Positions 25,465 to 35,021 of a stretch of DNA of 64,000 bases are shown here, piece by piece. Location of the stretch: the NCBI GenBank assembly GCA_014841835.1, contig JACYUQ010000002.1, forward strand, positions 992,001 to 1,056,000, in the 5' to 3' direction. The stretch comes from Oxalobacteraceae sp. CFBP 13730. GTDB lineage: Bacteria > Pseudomonadota > Gammaproteobacteria > Burkholderiales > Burkholderiaceae_D. The translations under genes and the position numbers were made by a program. The first letter of the stretch is position 1. Every line of letters starts with the position of its first letter. Under the pieces are notes generated by a model. The model was not told where the DNA came from, did no database searches, and worked only from the letters and a program-made list of their open reading frames with translations.

Positions 25465-25836
25465 ATGAAACATCTTGCTGCCTCCACTGTGCTCATCCTG
25501 TGTTCAGCTCAAGCCGTTGCATGCCCCTTGTCCGATGCCATATCAACCCGTTACGGCATCTCGTTCTCAGGTTTTAAAACGCCGATTCCGGCAGCGACAG
25601 CGCCGGACATGACGGATTCTGGATCATTCATCCGGGTTGCGGTCCGCGACAACAGCAAGGTGGCAGATGGCTTTCGCCATACGATCGTCATGAACACCAA
25701 AACCAAGAAAGCGTGGGTCCTTCGCACCGGCGGTTTCGCCAGCGTGTATGACTGGTTCGGCCCAGTGGATGCGTACCATGTCTCAATCCAGAATTGCAGG
25801 TCGGACCACATGCCAGCGGACCTGCGCGCTTTATAA
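25465..25836 (+). CDS. small exported protein of unknown function
   Basis: This 123-residue protein starts with a clear signal peptide (MKHLAASTVLILCSAQAVA, cleavage before CP). The mature part is about 104 residues with two cysteines, one at its very N-terminus and one near the end in IQNC, which could pair. The stretch RHTIVMNTKTKKAWVLRTGGF resembles a strand-rich secreted domain (motif VMNTKTKKAW). I do not recognise the family. The frame extends upstream, but ATG 25465 is chosen because of the signal peptide. The 236 bp before it hold no other gene; a 6-bp CTGCAA/TTGCAG inverted repeat is at 25349-25364. Confidence 0.55.
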   Translation: MKHLAASTVLILCSAQAVACPLSDAISTRYGISFSGFKTPIPAATAPDMTDSGSFIRVAVRDNSKVADGFRHTIVMNTKTKKAWVLRTGGFASVYDWFGPVDAYHVSIQNCRSDHMPADLRAL

Positions 25837-25872
25837 AAAAAATCCCCGCGCAGGCCAGGCCCGCGCGGGGAT
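25834..25872 (-). terminator. intrinsic terminator of the DUF885 gene
   Basis: A perfect 10-bp G/C-rich stem (25842-25851 with 25863-25872) is followed on the minus strand by a run of eight or more T. It is oriented for the leftward DUF885 gene and also overlaps the end of the rightward small exported-protein gene. Confidence 0.85.
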
Positions 25873-25924
25873 GTCGTCATCACACCAACGCTACAAACAA
25901 CGCGCTAACGCACTGCGCCCGCCA

Positions 25925-27757
25925 TCACGCCTTCTTCTGCCCCGCAATCCAGTTGTCCACCAGATTGCCCAGCACATCCAGCGGCACCGACCCGGCGCCC
26001 AGCACCAGGTCATGGAACGCCGGCAGCGAGAACTTGTCGCCCAGTTCGGTCTGTGCCTTCTGGCGCAGTTCCAGGATGCGCAGCATGCCGATCATGTAGG
26101 CATTGGCCTGGCCCGGCCAGACGATGTAGCGCTCGGTTTCCTGCACGCCCATGCCGTAATCGATCGCCTGCTGGCGCGTCCAGTTCTTGGTGTGCAGGCC
26201 GGTGTCGGCCACCAGGCGGCGGGCGCGGAACAGTTCCGACCCCAGCGCGCCGAGCAGGCCGGGCACGTCGCCTTCATACCAGCCCTGCTCCACCGCCAGG
26301 CGCTCGGTGTAGAGCGCCCAGCCTTCCGAGTGCGCGCTGCCACCGCTGAAGATGCGCTGGCTGCGGAATTTCGGCAGGTCCTTCATCTCTTGCTGGATCG
26401 CGAGCTGGAAGTGGTGGCCCGGCACGGCCTCATGGTACGACAGGCTGCGCATGCGGATCATCTGGAAGGTCGGGCCGACCAGCGGCACCCAGAAGATGCC
26501 CGGGCGCGTGCCATCCGGCGCTGGCATGGTGTAGTGGGCGGCGGCTGACGGCTCCGTCATCGGCGGCACGCGGCGCACGTCCACCGGCGCGCGTGGCTTG
26601 AGGTTGAACAGCGGCGCGCTACGACGCTCGGCGTCGCGCACCATCTCGTTGTAGCTGGCGATGATGCCCGGGCGCGGATCGCCCTCGCCTTTTGGCTGGA
26701 AGCGCGCGTCGAGCTGCTTCATGCGCGCTTCGATGCCGCCTTCACTCAGGCCCAGCGACTTCAAATGCTTGTCCATTTCGGCTTCGATGCGCGCCACTTC
26801 GCGCAAGCCGATCGTGTGGATCTGTTCGGCAGTGAGCTTGGTGCTGGTGTAGTTTTCCAGCGCGCGCGCATACGCAGCAGCGCCGTTCGGCAGGCGCGAG
26901 ATGCCGGCCACGTCGGTGGTCGCCGGATGGATCTCGGCCATGAAGGCCTGCACACGCGCATAGGCCGGGCGCACCTTCGTTTCGACGATGCTGGTGGCGC
27001 GCGCGATGGCGGCGCTGCGCGCCTCCGGCGTCAGGTCTTTCAGCTCGGCGCTGCGCTCGGTCAGCGACGTCACGAACACGTTTTCTGCCGCCGACGGCTT
27101 CAGGAAATGGTCGACCTGGAACTGCGCGCGCTCGAGGATGAAGCGCGGCGGAATCAGCTTCTTGGCAGCAGCGCCCCGTGCGCGCACCAGCGCTTCGTCC
27201 ATGCGGATGCCCACCTGGTCCAGGCGCGCCAGGTAGCTGTCGACGTCCTGCTTGTTGCGCATCGGGTGCGTGTTGGTCATGAAGTTGACCAGGCCAACCT
27301 GCACGCCACTGAACTGCGAAAACACGAAGTTGTAGTCTTCGAACGGCTCGTTGGCGATCACGTTGTCCAGCGACCAGCGCATCACGGATGCCGAGATCTT
27401 CTGGGTCGCATCCAGCGGGGCATTCTTGAAGCCGTCGAGGCGCTTGAGGCCTTCGCGGGCCAGCGTCACGGCTTTCTGGCGATGCGCGGCGGTCAGCGGC
27501 GTCAGTTCGCGATCCAGGCGCGCCTGCTCGGCGCCGCTGAAGTACTGGGTCGAGGTTGCCGACTGCGGCGACAGGCGCACCCAGTCTTCGGCGAAGCGAT
27601 CGGCCCAGACGTTGAATGCGGCGTCCGGCTTGCTGGCACTGGCCTGAACGACAGGCGCCGGCGCGGCTGCTGCCGGCAAGGCCACCCCGGCAAGCATGGC
27701 GGGAACAAACAGGGCGGCGATGATGGCGCGCGTGCTGCGCTGGCGGGTCATTGGCAT
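25925..27757 (-). CDS. exported DUF885-family metallopeptidase-like protein
   Basis: This 610-residue protein has a signal peptide (about 1-32). A long helical body follows, then the zinc-type motif HEAVPGHH within LSYHEAVPGHHFQLAIQQE. The downstream glutamate lies in HSEGWALYTE. Together these form the HExxH-like gluzincin site characteristic of DUF885, a family distantly related to M2/M32 peptidases. The length is typical. It is likely periplasmic and may hydrolyse peptides; the substrate is not known. An intrinsic terminator lies 52 bp after the stop. It is the only gene of its transcript as far as can be seen. Confidence 0.87.
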   Translation of the reverse strand: MPMTRQRSTRAIIAALFVPAMLAGVALPAAAAPAPVVQASASKPDAAFNVWADRFAEDWVRLSPQSATSTQYFSGAEQARLDRELTPLTAAHRQKAVTLAREGLKRLDGFKNAPLDATQKISASVMRWSLDNVIANEPFEDYNFVFSQFSGVQVGLVNFMTNTHPMRNKQDVDSYLARLDQVGIRMDEALVRARGAAAKKLIPPRFILERAQFQVDHFLKPSAAENVFVTSLTERSAELKDLTPEARSAAIARATSIVETKVRPAYARVQAFMAEIHPATTDVAGISRLPNGAAAYARALENYTSTKLTAEQIHTIGLREVARIEAEMDKHLKSLGLSEGGIEARMKQLDARFQPKGEGDPRPGIIASYNEMVRDAERRSAPLFNLKPRAPVDVRRVPPMTEPSAAAHYTMPAPDGTRPGIFWVPLVGPTFQMIRMRSLSYHEAVPGHHFQLAIQQEMKDLPKFRSQRIFSGGSAHSEGWALYTERLAVEQGWYEGDVPGLLGALGSELFRARRLVADTGLHTKNWTRQQAIDYGMGVQETERYIVWPGQANAYMIGMLRILELRQKAQTELGDKFSLPAFHDLVLGAGSVPLDVLGNLVDNWIAGQKKA

Positions 27758-27896
27758 GGCGTGGGCTTCCTTGTGATTGTCTGTTGTCGGCGGTTGCTGC
27801 TTTTTGCCGTCAAGAATCTAACATGGAAGTAAACAAATCGACAACATGGGTGTTGTGGTGCGGCGTAAGTACTGCGCAACCGGCAACAGGCATCCG

Positions 27897-28262
27897 TCAA
27901 TCGGTGTAGCCGCGCCCCGCCGTCAGCATCCGGTCCTTGAAGACGCTTTCGCCGCAGTAACACAGCAGCGCGGCCGCGATGCAGGCCAGTACCTTCCAGC
28001 CCAGCAGCAGGCTGCCGATGGCCACGACGGCGGCGCCGATGGCCAGCCGGATCGCGAACGTGCGCCGGGTCATGCCGAACACGAGACGGCTGCGCGGGCG
28101 CGCGTGCAGGAACACGACGAACATCAGCCAGTAGCCAATGGCATAGACAAAATACAGCAGCGCGCCGATACCGAGCGCGAAGCCGATACCGGGCACACGA
28201 AAGGCCAGCAGTCCGCCAAGGCCAAGGGCCAGCCAGTACAACATGAGGTTCCGGTACTGCAC
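27897..28262 (-). CDS. small integral membrane protein, unknown function
   Basis: This 121-residue protein has three to four hydrophobic helices (about 5-25, 26-50, 68-88 and 90-103). A positively charged loop (HARPRSRLVFGMTRRTF) lies between them. It starts with GTG at 28262 preceded by GGGAG at 5 bp; an ATG seven codons in is the alternative start. It is divergent from the ACR3-like transporter gene with about 70 bp between starts. No family recognised. Confidence 0.55.
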   Translation of the reverse strand: MQYRNLMLYWLALGLGGLLAFRVPGIGFALGIGALLYFVYAIGYWLMFVVFLHARPRSRLVFGMTRRTFAIRLAIGAAVVAIGSLLLGWKVLACIAAALLCYCGESVFKDRMLTAGRGYTD

Positions 28263-28332
28263 ATGCTCTCCCGATCGATCGACAGCGGCATCTTACAATA
28301 CGCGCACATTCATCCGACCAGGCGACACACCC

Positions 28333-29298
28333 ATGCAGGCATTGCGCGACAAGCTGGAACACCGGCAGATCGCCATCTACTTCGGCGCTGTGGCGCTGGC
28401 GCTCGTTGTGGCAGGCTTGACGCCGGCAACGACCGGGCTGGCCGGCGTCGTCAACCCGGCCCTGGCCTTCATGCTGTTCGTGACCTTTCTGCAGGTGCCG
28501 CTGGCGCAACTGGGCCAAGCCTTCACGCACCTGCGCTTTCTGGCCGCGCTCCTGATCACCAACTTTCTCGTGATCCCCTTGCTGGTGGCATGCCTGCTGC
28601 CGCTGGCGCCGGTCGACCCGTTGATCCGGCTGGGCGTCCTGCTCGTGCTGCTCGCACCCTGCATCGACTACGTGGTGACGTTCTCGCACCTTGGCCGCGC
28701 CGATGCACGCGCCCTGCTGGCCGCAACGCCCGTGCTGCTGGTGGCGCAGATGGTGCTGCTCCCGCTCTACCTGCGCATCCTGCTGGGCGAGGATGCCGCC
28801 GCCCTGATCCAGCCGGCGCCGTTCGTCGATGCCTTCGTCTGGCTGATCGCGGCGCCGCTGGTGCTGGCGGGCGCGGTGCAGTGGTGGGCTGCGCGCACGC
28901 GCACCGGCGCACGGGCCGTTACGGTGCTTGGCCTGTTGCCGGTGCCGGCCACGGCGCTCGTGCTGTTTGTCGTGGTGGCGTCCGTGCTGCCGCAGCTGGG
29001 CCAGGCGCGCGCTGCGGCGCTGGCGGTCATCCCGGTCTACATTGCTTTTGCGGTACTGGCGCCACTGGCCGGCTGGTTTGTCGCGCGGCTGTGCCGGCTG
29101 ACTGCGCCCGCCGCGCGCGCCGTCGCGTTCAGCGGCGCCACCCGCAACTCGCTCGTGATCCTGCCGCTGGCGCTCGCCGTGCCGGGCGCGCTGCCGCTGC
29201 TGCCGGCGATCATCGTGACGCAGACGCTGGTCGAACTGGTCGCCGAACTGGTCTACGTGCGCGCCATCGCGCGCCTGGGCGCGGGTAGCGGCGACTGA
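28333..29298 (+). CDS. ACR3/bile-acid:sodium-symporter superfamily carrier
   Basis: This 321-residue protein has about ten hydrophobic helices and begins MQALRDKLEHRQIAIYFGAV. VNPALAFMLFVTFLQVPL, LLAPCIDYVVTFSHLG and FSGATRNSLVILPLALAVP match the ACR3/BASS superfamily; the cysteine in the APCIDY motif sits where ACR3 arsenite carriers have their conserved cysteine. Proteins of this branch are often labelled arsenic resistance, but no arsR, arsC or arsenite-responsive site is nearby, so the substrate is open. ATG 28333 was chosen because the upstream 30 codons overlap the divergent gene and are hydrophilic. Confidence 0.78.
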   Translation: MQALRDKLEHRQIAIYFGAVALALVVAGLTPATTGLAGVVNPALAFMLFVTFLQVPLAQLGQAFTHLRFLAALLITNFLVIPLLVACLLPLAPVDPLIRLGVLLVLLAPCIDYVVTFSHLGRADARALLAATPVLLVAQMVLLPLYLRILLGEDAAALIQPAPFVDAFVWLIAAPLVLAGAVQWWAARTRTGARAVTVLGLLPVPATALVLFVVVASVLPQLGQARAAALAVIPVYIAFAVLAPLAGWFVARLCRLTAPAARAVAFSGATRNSLVILPLALAVPGALPLLPAIIVTQTLVELVAELVYVRAIARLGAGSGD

Positions 29299-29383
29299 CG
29301 CTTGGGCCAGCGCAGACCCTGGTGCGGCGTCTTGGCGTGACCTGCCCGACATCAAGGATGGTCCATCGGCGCACCGCCATCAT

Positions 29384-29399
29384 GTTTCCATATGGAAAC
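29384..29399. promoter_or_regulatory. perfect 16-bp palindrome just before a start codon
   Basis: GTTTCCATATGGAAAC is identical on both strands and ends 2 bp before ATG 29402, covering the ribosome-binding position. It could be an operator or a fold-back that hides the start site. Confidence 0.5.
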
Positions 29400-29401
29400 C
29401 A

Positions 29402-29896
29402 ATGGAGACTGCCGTGGAAACCCTTCTTGAAGCCGCACCTGACGCGCGCCCGTCGACGCCCAGCAAAGCGTGCACGCTCGACGCCAGCCTGCCGCTGTGG
29501 AATCCGCGCGCGGCGACGTATCTGGGCGTACTGCTCTCGCCTGCCTTCAGCGCCTACATCCACATGTGCAACTGGACGACGCTGGGCGAAGACGATCAGT
29601 CTCTGGAAGCGCGGGCCTGGTGCTGCATGCTGCTCGGTTACTTCGTCGCTTTCGGCGTGCTGGTCGGCATGAGCGACATCGTCGGGCGCAATCTGGCGCC
29701 GCCCGTCTCGGCGACGATCGGCCTGCTGGCGGGCTGGCATGTCTGGGGCGGCCGGGCCCAGGAACGGTATGTCGCGGTCATCACGGGCGGCGCCTACACA
29801 CGCCGCCCGTGGTACGGCGTCATCCTGGCCGCGCTGGGCGTGCTGGCGGTGCTGGTTGTGATGGTGGCGGTTGTGGTGCGCGTCGTGCGGGGCTGA
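29402..29896 (+). CDS. membrane protein of unknown function
   Basis: This 164-residue protein has a hydrophilic N-terminus with a conserved-looking LPLWNPRAATYLGVLLSP segment. Hydrophobic segments follow at about 40-53, 72-92, 97-112 and 135-162. CNWTTLGE and WHVWGGRAQERY motifs lie between them. I do not recognise a named family. The start at ATG 29402 sits immediately after a perfect 16-bp palindrome, which is unusual. It is convergent with hemN, with 8 bp between the two stops. Confidence 0.6.
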   Translation: METAVETLLEAAPDARPSTPSKACTLDASLPLWNPRAATYLGVLLSPAFSAYIHMCNWTTLGEDDQSLEARAWCCMLLGYFVAFGVLVGMSDIVGRNLAPPVSATIGLLAGWHVWGGRAQERYVAVITGGAYTRRPWYGVILAALGVLAVLVVMVAVVVRVVRG

Positions 29897-29904
29897 CGCC
29901 GCGC

Positions 29905-31338
29905 CTAGATCGTGCGCGAAAAGCGCGGCCCACCGGCTTGCTGGCCAAGGTAGCGATCGAACACCATGCACAGGTTGCGGATCAACAGGCGCCCCTTGGG
30001 CGTGACGCTGATCCAAGCATCGTCCACCAGCACCAGACCATCGGCCTGCAGCGCGCGCAGCGCCGCCAGTTCGGCCGCGAAGTAGTCGCCGAACACGATC
30101 GGAAACGCCTGCTCGATGGCGGCGACCGACAACTCGAACTGGCACATCAGCTTCTGGATGATTGCACGGCGCAGCAAGTCGTCCATGCCCAGGCGGATGC
30201 CGCGCTGGAGCGGTAGCGCGCCGGCGTCGATCAGCGCATAGTAGTCGTCGAGCGTCTTGGCGTTCTGGCTGTAGGTCGCGCCTACGGTGCCGATGCTCGA
30301 CACGCCGCACGCGACCAGATCGGCGTCGGCATGCGTGGAATAGCCCTGGAAGTTGCGGTGCAGCCGGCCCTGGCGCTGGGCCACGGCAAGGTCGTCGCCC
30401 GGCTTGGCGAAATGGTCCATGCCGATATACACGTAACCCGCCGCGCCCAGACGCTCGATGCACAGCTGGAGCATGGCGAGCTTGGTGTCTGCGTCCGGCA
30501 TGTCGGCTTCCAGGATGCGCCGCTGCGGCTTGAACAGGTGCGGCATATGGGCATAGTGGTAGACCGAGATGCGGTCCGGACTGGCTTGGATGACCTTCTC
30601 GAGCGTCTGCGCCATGCTGACCGGCGTCTGCTTGGGCAGGCCGTAGATCAGGTCGATGCTCACCGAGCGGAAGCCCGCAGCGCGCGCGGCGTCGATGATC
30701 GCCACGGTCTCGGCTTCAGGCTGGACGCGGTTCACGGCGCGCTGCACGTCCGGATCGAAGTCCTGCACGGCCAGGCTGATGCGATTGAACCCCTGCTGGC
30801 GCAGGCTGTGCACCCGTTCGGGTGACACGGTGCGCGGATCCACCTCGATCCCGTACTCGCCGAGCGCATCGGGCGCGAACCGGAAGCTGGCCTGCAGATG
30901 TGCCATCAGGTCGTCCATTTCTTCGTCGAGCAGAAAAGTCGGCGTGCCGCCGCCAAAGTGCAGTTGTTCGACCTCGTTCATGCCCGCAAACAGCTGGCTT
31001 TGCATCGTGATTTCGCGCTTCAGGTAATCAAGATAGGTGGCGGCCCGCTCGTGTTTGCGCGTGACGATCTTGTTGCACGCGCAGTAGTAGCAGACCGTGT
31101 CGCAAAACGGAATGTGCACGTACAGCGATAGCGGACGCCCGCCACGCTGGCGCCGCGCTGCCACGGCTTCCAGATAGTCGCCGGCGCCAAAGTCGGCGCC
31201 GAAGCGGTCGGCAGTGGGATACGAGGTGTAGCGCGGCCCGGACTTTCCCAGGCGGGTCAGCAGGGCGCCATCGAACTGGGCGGCGGGAAAAACAATGGTG
31301 GAACGTACCGCAGGGGGGATTTCGGCGTGACCCGGCAT
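29905..31338 (-). CDS. hemN: oxygen-independent coproporphyrinogen III dehydrogenase
   Basis: This 477-residue radical-SAM enzyme decarboxylates coproporphyrinogen III to protoporphyrinogen IX when oxygen is absent, in haem synthesis. The [4Fe-4S] motif C-x3-C-x2-C is at Cys79, Cys83 and Cys86 (HIPFCDTVCYYCACNK), with the extra HemN cysteine Cys88. GPRYTSYPTAD at the N-terminus, HFGGGTPTFL, GIEVDPRT and YGLPKQTP are further family marks. The C-terminal HemN domain is complete. The open frame begins a few codons earlier at a TTG; ATG 31338 with TGGAG upstream was preferred. Fnr control is expected from the family, but I saw no consensus TTGAT-N4-ATCAA box in the short leader. Confidence 0.93.
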   Translation of the reverse strand: MPGHAEIPPAVRSTIVFPAAQFDGALLTRLGKSGPRYTSYPTADRFGADFGAGDYLEAVAARRQRGGRPLSLYVHIPFCDTVCYYCACNKIVTRKHERAATYLDYLKREITMQSQLFAGMNEVEQLHFGGGTPTFLLDEEMDDLMAHLQASFRFAPDALGEYGIEVDPRTVSPERVHSLRQQGFNRISLAVQDFDPDVQRAVNRVQPEAETVAIIDAARAAGFRSVSIDLIYGLPKQTPVSMAQTLEKVIQASPDRISVYHYAHMPHLFKPQRRILEADMPDADTKLAMLQLCIERLGAAGYVYIGMDHFAKPGDDLAVAQRQGRLHRNFQGYSTHADADLVACGVSSIGTVGATYSQNAKTLDDYYALIDAGALPLQRGIRLGMDDLLRRAIIQKLMCQFELSVAAIEQAFPIVFGDYFAAELAALRALQADGLVLVDDAWISVTPKGRLLIRNLCMVFDRYLGQQAGGPRFSRTI

Positions 31339-31417
31339 GATGAACAACTCCAGCAAAAGATTTCAGCAAACTGCGGCAATGACCGCCTTGCAGGAAGCAA
31401 CGCGGCGCCAACAGCGA

Positions 31418-33052
31418 TCAGCTTATTGATCCATGCGGGATGAATCCATGCGGTGCATCAAACGCGGCCAAGTCGGCAGTCCTCGCCCGCGCCGTACTGC
31501 GAAATTTGAAGACCGACAGCGCCAGCGACAAGCGCGCCGCCTCATCGGCCACATTGCCCGATGCCGCCGCCGATTCCTGGACCTGGGCCGCGTTGCGCCG
31601 CGTGATCGCGTCCAGTTCCACCATGGCGGCATTCACGCCGTCGATTTCCAGCGCCTGCTCGCGGCTGGCGGCCGTGATCGCACTCATGATCGCGGTCGCA
31701 TCGGCCACCTTGCCGACCACGTCGCGCATCGTCTGGCCGGCGGCGCCCACCAGTTGCCCGCCCTGGCCCACATGCGCCCGTGATGCCTCGATCAGCCCCG
31801 TGATTTCGCGCGCGGCGCCGGCCGTGCGCTGGGCCAGGCTGCGTACTTCACCGGCCACAACCGCAAAGCCCCGCCCCTGTTCGCCGGCGCGGGCCGCTTC
31901 CACGGCGGCGTTCAGTGCCAGCAGATTGGTCTGGAACGCGATGCCGTCGATCAGGCCGATGATGTCGCCGATCCGGCTCGACGATGCGCTGATTTCCTGC
32001 ATCGTCGCACCCACCCGTTCGACCGCCTGACCACCGTGTCCGGCGACGGTGGCCGCGGCCAGCACCATGCCATCGGCGCGCACCGCGCTATCCGTGTTGC
32101 GGCTCGCTGCCTCGGCAATCGTGCCCAGGCTGCCCGCCGTCTGCTCCAGGCTCGCGGCCTGCGCTTCGGTGCGGCTGGCCAGGTCGGCATTGCCGGCGGC
32201 GATCGCGCGGGTGGCGTGTTCGATCGAGCTGACGTTGTCGCGCACGTCGCCGATGATTGCTGTCAGATTGACGGTCAACTGGCGCAGCGCCAGTTGCAGG
32301 CGCCCCATCTCGCCGCTGCCGGCCGCCGATGCCGGCGCAGGGTGCGACAGATCGCCGCCGGCCAGTGCATTGACGGTCGCGATCGCGTCGCGCAGTGGCC
32401 GCACGATGCTGCATTGCAGCCCGTACCAGGCCGCAAGCGTGGCCAGCACACCGGCGCCGGCGGCCGCGCGCCACACGCCGTTCCCTGCCGCCAGGCCCAG
32501 CGCCGCCAGCAGCAGCGTCTGGCCGCCCATCAGCCAGCCGAGCCGCTGGCCGAGCGGCGCGTCGCGCAGCAGACGAAGCAGCCGATCGGGCCCAACGCCG
32601 GAACGCACGACCTGCCCGCGCAGGATGGCCAGGCCGCGTGCGTCGTGGTCCGTGAACTTGCGGTACAGCGCGCTGGCCGTTTCGACCTGTTCGCGCGTGG
32701 GCGCGGTGCGCACTGACATATAACCCGTGATCTGGCCGTGCTCGCGGATCGGCGCGACATTGGCCACCACCCAGTAAAAGTCGCCGTTCTTGCAGCGGTT
32801 CTTGACCAGGCCGGTCCATGGTTCACCGCCCTGCAACGTGCGCCACATATCAGAGAAGGCCTCGGCCGGCATGGCCGGATGGCGCACAAGATTGTGCGCT
32901 TTGCCCAGAAGCTCCGCTTCGGAAAAGCCGCTGACCTCGACAAAGCTCGGATTCACATAGGTGATGCGGCCCTTGGTATCGGTCTTCGAGACAATCGACT
33001 GCCCCGGTTGCAACCGGTATTCGGTCGTGGTGACGGGCTGGTTGTGTCGCAC
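31418..33052 (-). CDS. Aer-like chemoreceptor (PAS, membrane anchor, MCP signalling domain)
   Basis: This 544-residue receptor starts with the Aer signature RHNQPVT and a PAS domain (about 10-120: [36 protein letters not shown]). In Aer this domain binds FAD and reports redox or energy state. A hydrophobic anchor lies at about 175-220, then a HAMP-like linker. The MCP hairpin tip is [35 protein letters not shown] (visible as [18 protein letters not shown]). The start is GTG 33052 with AAGGAG at 6 bp, matching the family N-terminus; the frame extends ten codons further without an ATG. No C-terminal CheR-tether pentapeptide. It presumably feeds a CheA encoded elsewhere. Confidence 0.88.
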   Translation of the reverse strand: MRHNQPVTTTEYRLQPGQSIVSKTDTKGRITYVNPSFVEVSGFSEAELLGKAHNLVRHPAMPAEAFSDMWRTLQGGEPWTGLVKNRCKNGDFYWVVANVAPIREHGQITGYMSVRTAPTREQVETASALYRKFTDHDARGLAILRGQVVRSGVGPDRLLRLLRDAPLGQRLGWLMGGQTLLLAALGLAAGNGVWRAAAGAGVLATLAAWYGLQCSIVRPLRDAIATVNALAGGDLSHPAPASAAGSGEMGRLQLALRQLTVNLTAIIGDVRDNVSSIEHATRAIAAGNADLASRTEAQAASLEQTAGSLGTIAEAASRNTDSAVRADGMVLAAATVAGHGGQAVERVGATMQEISASSSRIGDIIGLIDGIAFQTNLLALNAAVEAARAGEQGRGFAVVAGEVRSLAQRTAGAAREITGLIEASRAHVGQGGQLVGAAGQTMRDVVGKVADATAIMSAITAASREQALEIDGVNAAMVELDAITRRNAAQVQESAAASGNVADEAARLSLALSVFKFRSTARARTADLAAFDAPHGFIPHGSIS

Positions 33053-33213
33053 TGCGTTCTCCTTGAAGTTTCCTTGATGCAATCTTTAAATTGTACGGAC
33101 AGCTTTCCCAAAAAAATTTGATGTGGATCAAAAATGGTCAGGTCACTCCGCTGTAGTGCATGCGCGACCCTTGGCCAGGGTCAACATGTTGCTTTTCAGG
33201 ATAAACTTCGGGC

Positions 33214-34443
33214 ATGGATAATCTGACCCACTCCCTGGTCGGTCTGGCCCTCGGCGAACTCGTCGACCGCGCCCTGCCCGCCCACCCCGACCCGCAGCGC
33301 GGGCGCACCCGTCGCCGCGTCCTGCTGGCCACCGGCGCGCTCGCCAGCAACTTCCCCGACCTGGATCTGGTGCTCACGCCGCTGCTGGCCCCGCCGCTGG
33401 GCTATCTGCTGCACCACCGCGGGCACACGCACACGCTGCTGTTCGCGCTGCCGCAGATCGCCCTGCTGCTGGGCCTGATGTGGCTGCTGTGGCCGGGCGC
33501 ACGGCGGCTCATGCAAGGCGACCGGACGGCGCGCAACGCGATCCTTGCCATGGCCGCACTCGGCATGGTGCTGCACCTGTCATTCGATTTTTTGAACGTG
33601 TACGGGGTGCACCCGTTCTATCCGCTCGATGCGCGCTGGCTGTATGGCGACATCGTATTCATCGTCGAACCCGTGTTCTGGACCGCCCTGGGCGTGGCGC
33701 TGGCGCTGCGGGTGCCGGGGCGCGTACTGCGCCCGCTGCTCACTGGCCTGATGCTCGCCGCGCCGGTGCTGTTTTTCGCGATGGGCTTCCTCCAGTGGGG
33801 CTCGCTTCTTGGGCTGATGCTGCTGGCCGGCGTGGTCGCGCTGGCCTCGCGCCGTGCCGGCGTCACCGGTCTGGTCACGGCCGTCGTCGCCTGCCTTGGT
33901 TTCATTGCCATACAGGGCGTGGCCGGGCATCTGGCGCGCGAACAGATCCGCAGCGCACTGGCCCAGGTGGAACCGGGCAGCCGCGTGCTCGACATGCCCT
34001 TGTCGGCGTTCCCGTCCAATCCGCTGTGCTGGTCGTTCGTGACCGTGACCGAGAATGGCGGCGCTGGCAGTTACGCGATCCGCCTTGGGGTGCTGAGCCT
34101 GGCGCCGGGCGTGACCGGGGTGGAGGCCTGCCCGGTGCGCTTTGGCGGCATGCCGGGCAGCGCGCCTGCCAATTTCGCCTGGAAATATCGTGAAGGCGGC
34201 AGCCTGGCCGGCTTGCGCGGCCTGCAGCGCGACAATTGCCAGTTCGACGCCTGGCTGCGCTTTGCGCGCGTGCCATCGCTCATTGGCGGCAAGTCCACCG
34301 ACATCCGATTTTCCGCGCCCGGCGAAGACAACTTCTCGACGCTGCCGTACAAGGCAATGGCCAGCCAGCCATGTCCGGCGCCCGTGCCCCAGTGGGGACG
34401 GCCACGGGGCGACCTGCTCGGCGAAGGGCAGGCTCGCCCCTGA
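33214..34443 (+). CDS. YdjM-family membrane-bound metal-dependent hydrolase-like protein
   Basis: This 409-residue protein begins MDNLTHSLVGLALGEL, the typical start of the YdjM/PF04307 family. His and Asp residues of the putative metal site are in NLTHS, NFPDLDL and HHRGHTH(T). Six to seven hydrophobic helices fill residues 50-250, followed by a soluble C-terminal domain of about 160 residues. The biochemical activity of the family is not established. Only weak ribosome-binding sequence precedes ATG 33214. A 12-bp imperfect hairpin follows the gene. Confidence 0.8.
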   Translation: MDNLTHSLVGLALGELVDRALPAHPDPQRGRTRRRVLLATGALASNFPDLDLVLTPLLAPPLGYLLHHRGHTHTLLFALPQIALLLGLMWLLWPGARRLMQGDRTARNAILAMAALGMVLHLSFDFLNVYGVHPFYPLDARWLYGDIVFIVEPVFWTALGVALALRVPGRVLRPLLTGLMLAAPVLFFAMGFLQWGSLLGLMLLAGVVALASRRAGVTGLVTAVVACLGFIAIQGVAGHLAREQIRSALAQVEPGSRVLDMPLSAFPSNPLCWSFVTVTENGGAGSYAIRLGVLSLAPGVTGVEACPVRFGGMPGSAPANFAWKYREGGSLAGLRGLQRDNCQFDAWLRFARVPSLIGGKSTDIRFSAPGEDNFSTLPYKAMASQPCPAPVPQWGRPRGDLLGEGQARP

Positions 34444-34463
34444 CCTTCCAGCCGGACCGGTCA

Positions 34464-34501
34464 GCAGTGCGCGCCTGAACATGGGAAAGGCGCGACACTG
34501 C
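34464..34501 (+). terminator. long hairpin after the YdjM-like gene
   Basis: GCAGTGCGCGCC pairs with GGCGCG-A-CACTGC: 12 bp with one bulged A, loop 13 nt. It lies 20 bp after the stop and 31 bp before the MAPEG start. It is likely a terminator or mRNA 3'-end stabiliser; no T-run. Confidence 0.5.
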
Positions 34502-34532
34502 TCCCGTCTACCCACATAACAAGGAAACAACA

Positions 34533-34928
34533 ATGACGACCGAACTGACCCTGCTGGCCTGGACCCTCGTGCTGGCGCTGGTCCAGATCATGCTGACGGC
34601 CAACCTGCGCACCGCCGAGACCGGCATCCAGTACAACGCCAGCGCCCGCGACGGCGAAGCCCCGCCACCGCGGCCCGTCACGGCGCGCCTGCAACGGGCC
34701 CAGGCCAATCTGTTCGAGACGCTGCCGCTGTTCATTGGCGCGGTCCTGATTGCGCACGTGTCGGGCAGCGAAGGCGACCTCACGCTGTGGGGCTGCTGGA
34801 TGTATCTGATCGCGCGCATCGTCTACATCCCGTTGTATGCTGCCGGTATTCCGTACGTGCGTTCGCTCGTGTGGGTCGTGTCACTGGCCGGCATGATCAT
34901 GGTGCTGGCCGCTGTGCTGACTGCTTGA
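34533..34928 (+). CDS. MAPEG-family membrane protein
   Basis: This 131-residue protein has four hydrophobic segments. The MAPEG signature region RLQRAQANLFETLPLFIGAVL contains the RAxxNxxE-type residues (RAQANLFETLP), and ARIVYIPLYAAGIPYVRS is the second conserved stretch. Bacterial MAPEG members are trimeric inner-membrane proteins, some with glutathione transferase or peroxidase activity; the activity of this one is unknown. An AAGGAA ribosome-binding site precedes ATG 34533. Confidence 0.87.
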   Translation: MTTELTLLAWTLVLALVQIMLTANLRTAETGIQYNASARDGEAPPPRPVTARLQRAQANLFETLPLFIGAVLIAHVSGSEGDLTLWGCWMYLIARIVYIPLYAAGIPYVRSLVWVVSLAGMIMVLAAVLTA

Positions 34929-35021
34929 CCTGCATCAAACGCGCGCCTGACATGGGCGCGCGCCGGGCGTATGCTTTTCGTGTCGTGCACCGTTGCACGC
35001 CCCATACGAACGGAGTCAACC

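Noticed and set aside
28333..29298. Firm assignment as an arsenite efflux pump
   Set aside because: ACR3-like motifs are present but there is no ars operon context, so only the superfamily is claimed.
31357..31440. Possible Fnr box (ATCAG ... TTGAT) near hemN
   Set aside because: The half-sites are in the inverted order relative to TTGAT-N4-ATCAA and lie at the end of the chemoreceptor gene on the far side of the hemN start, so it is not a credible Fnr site.
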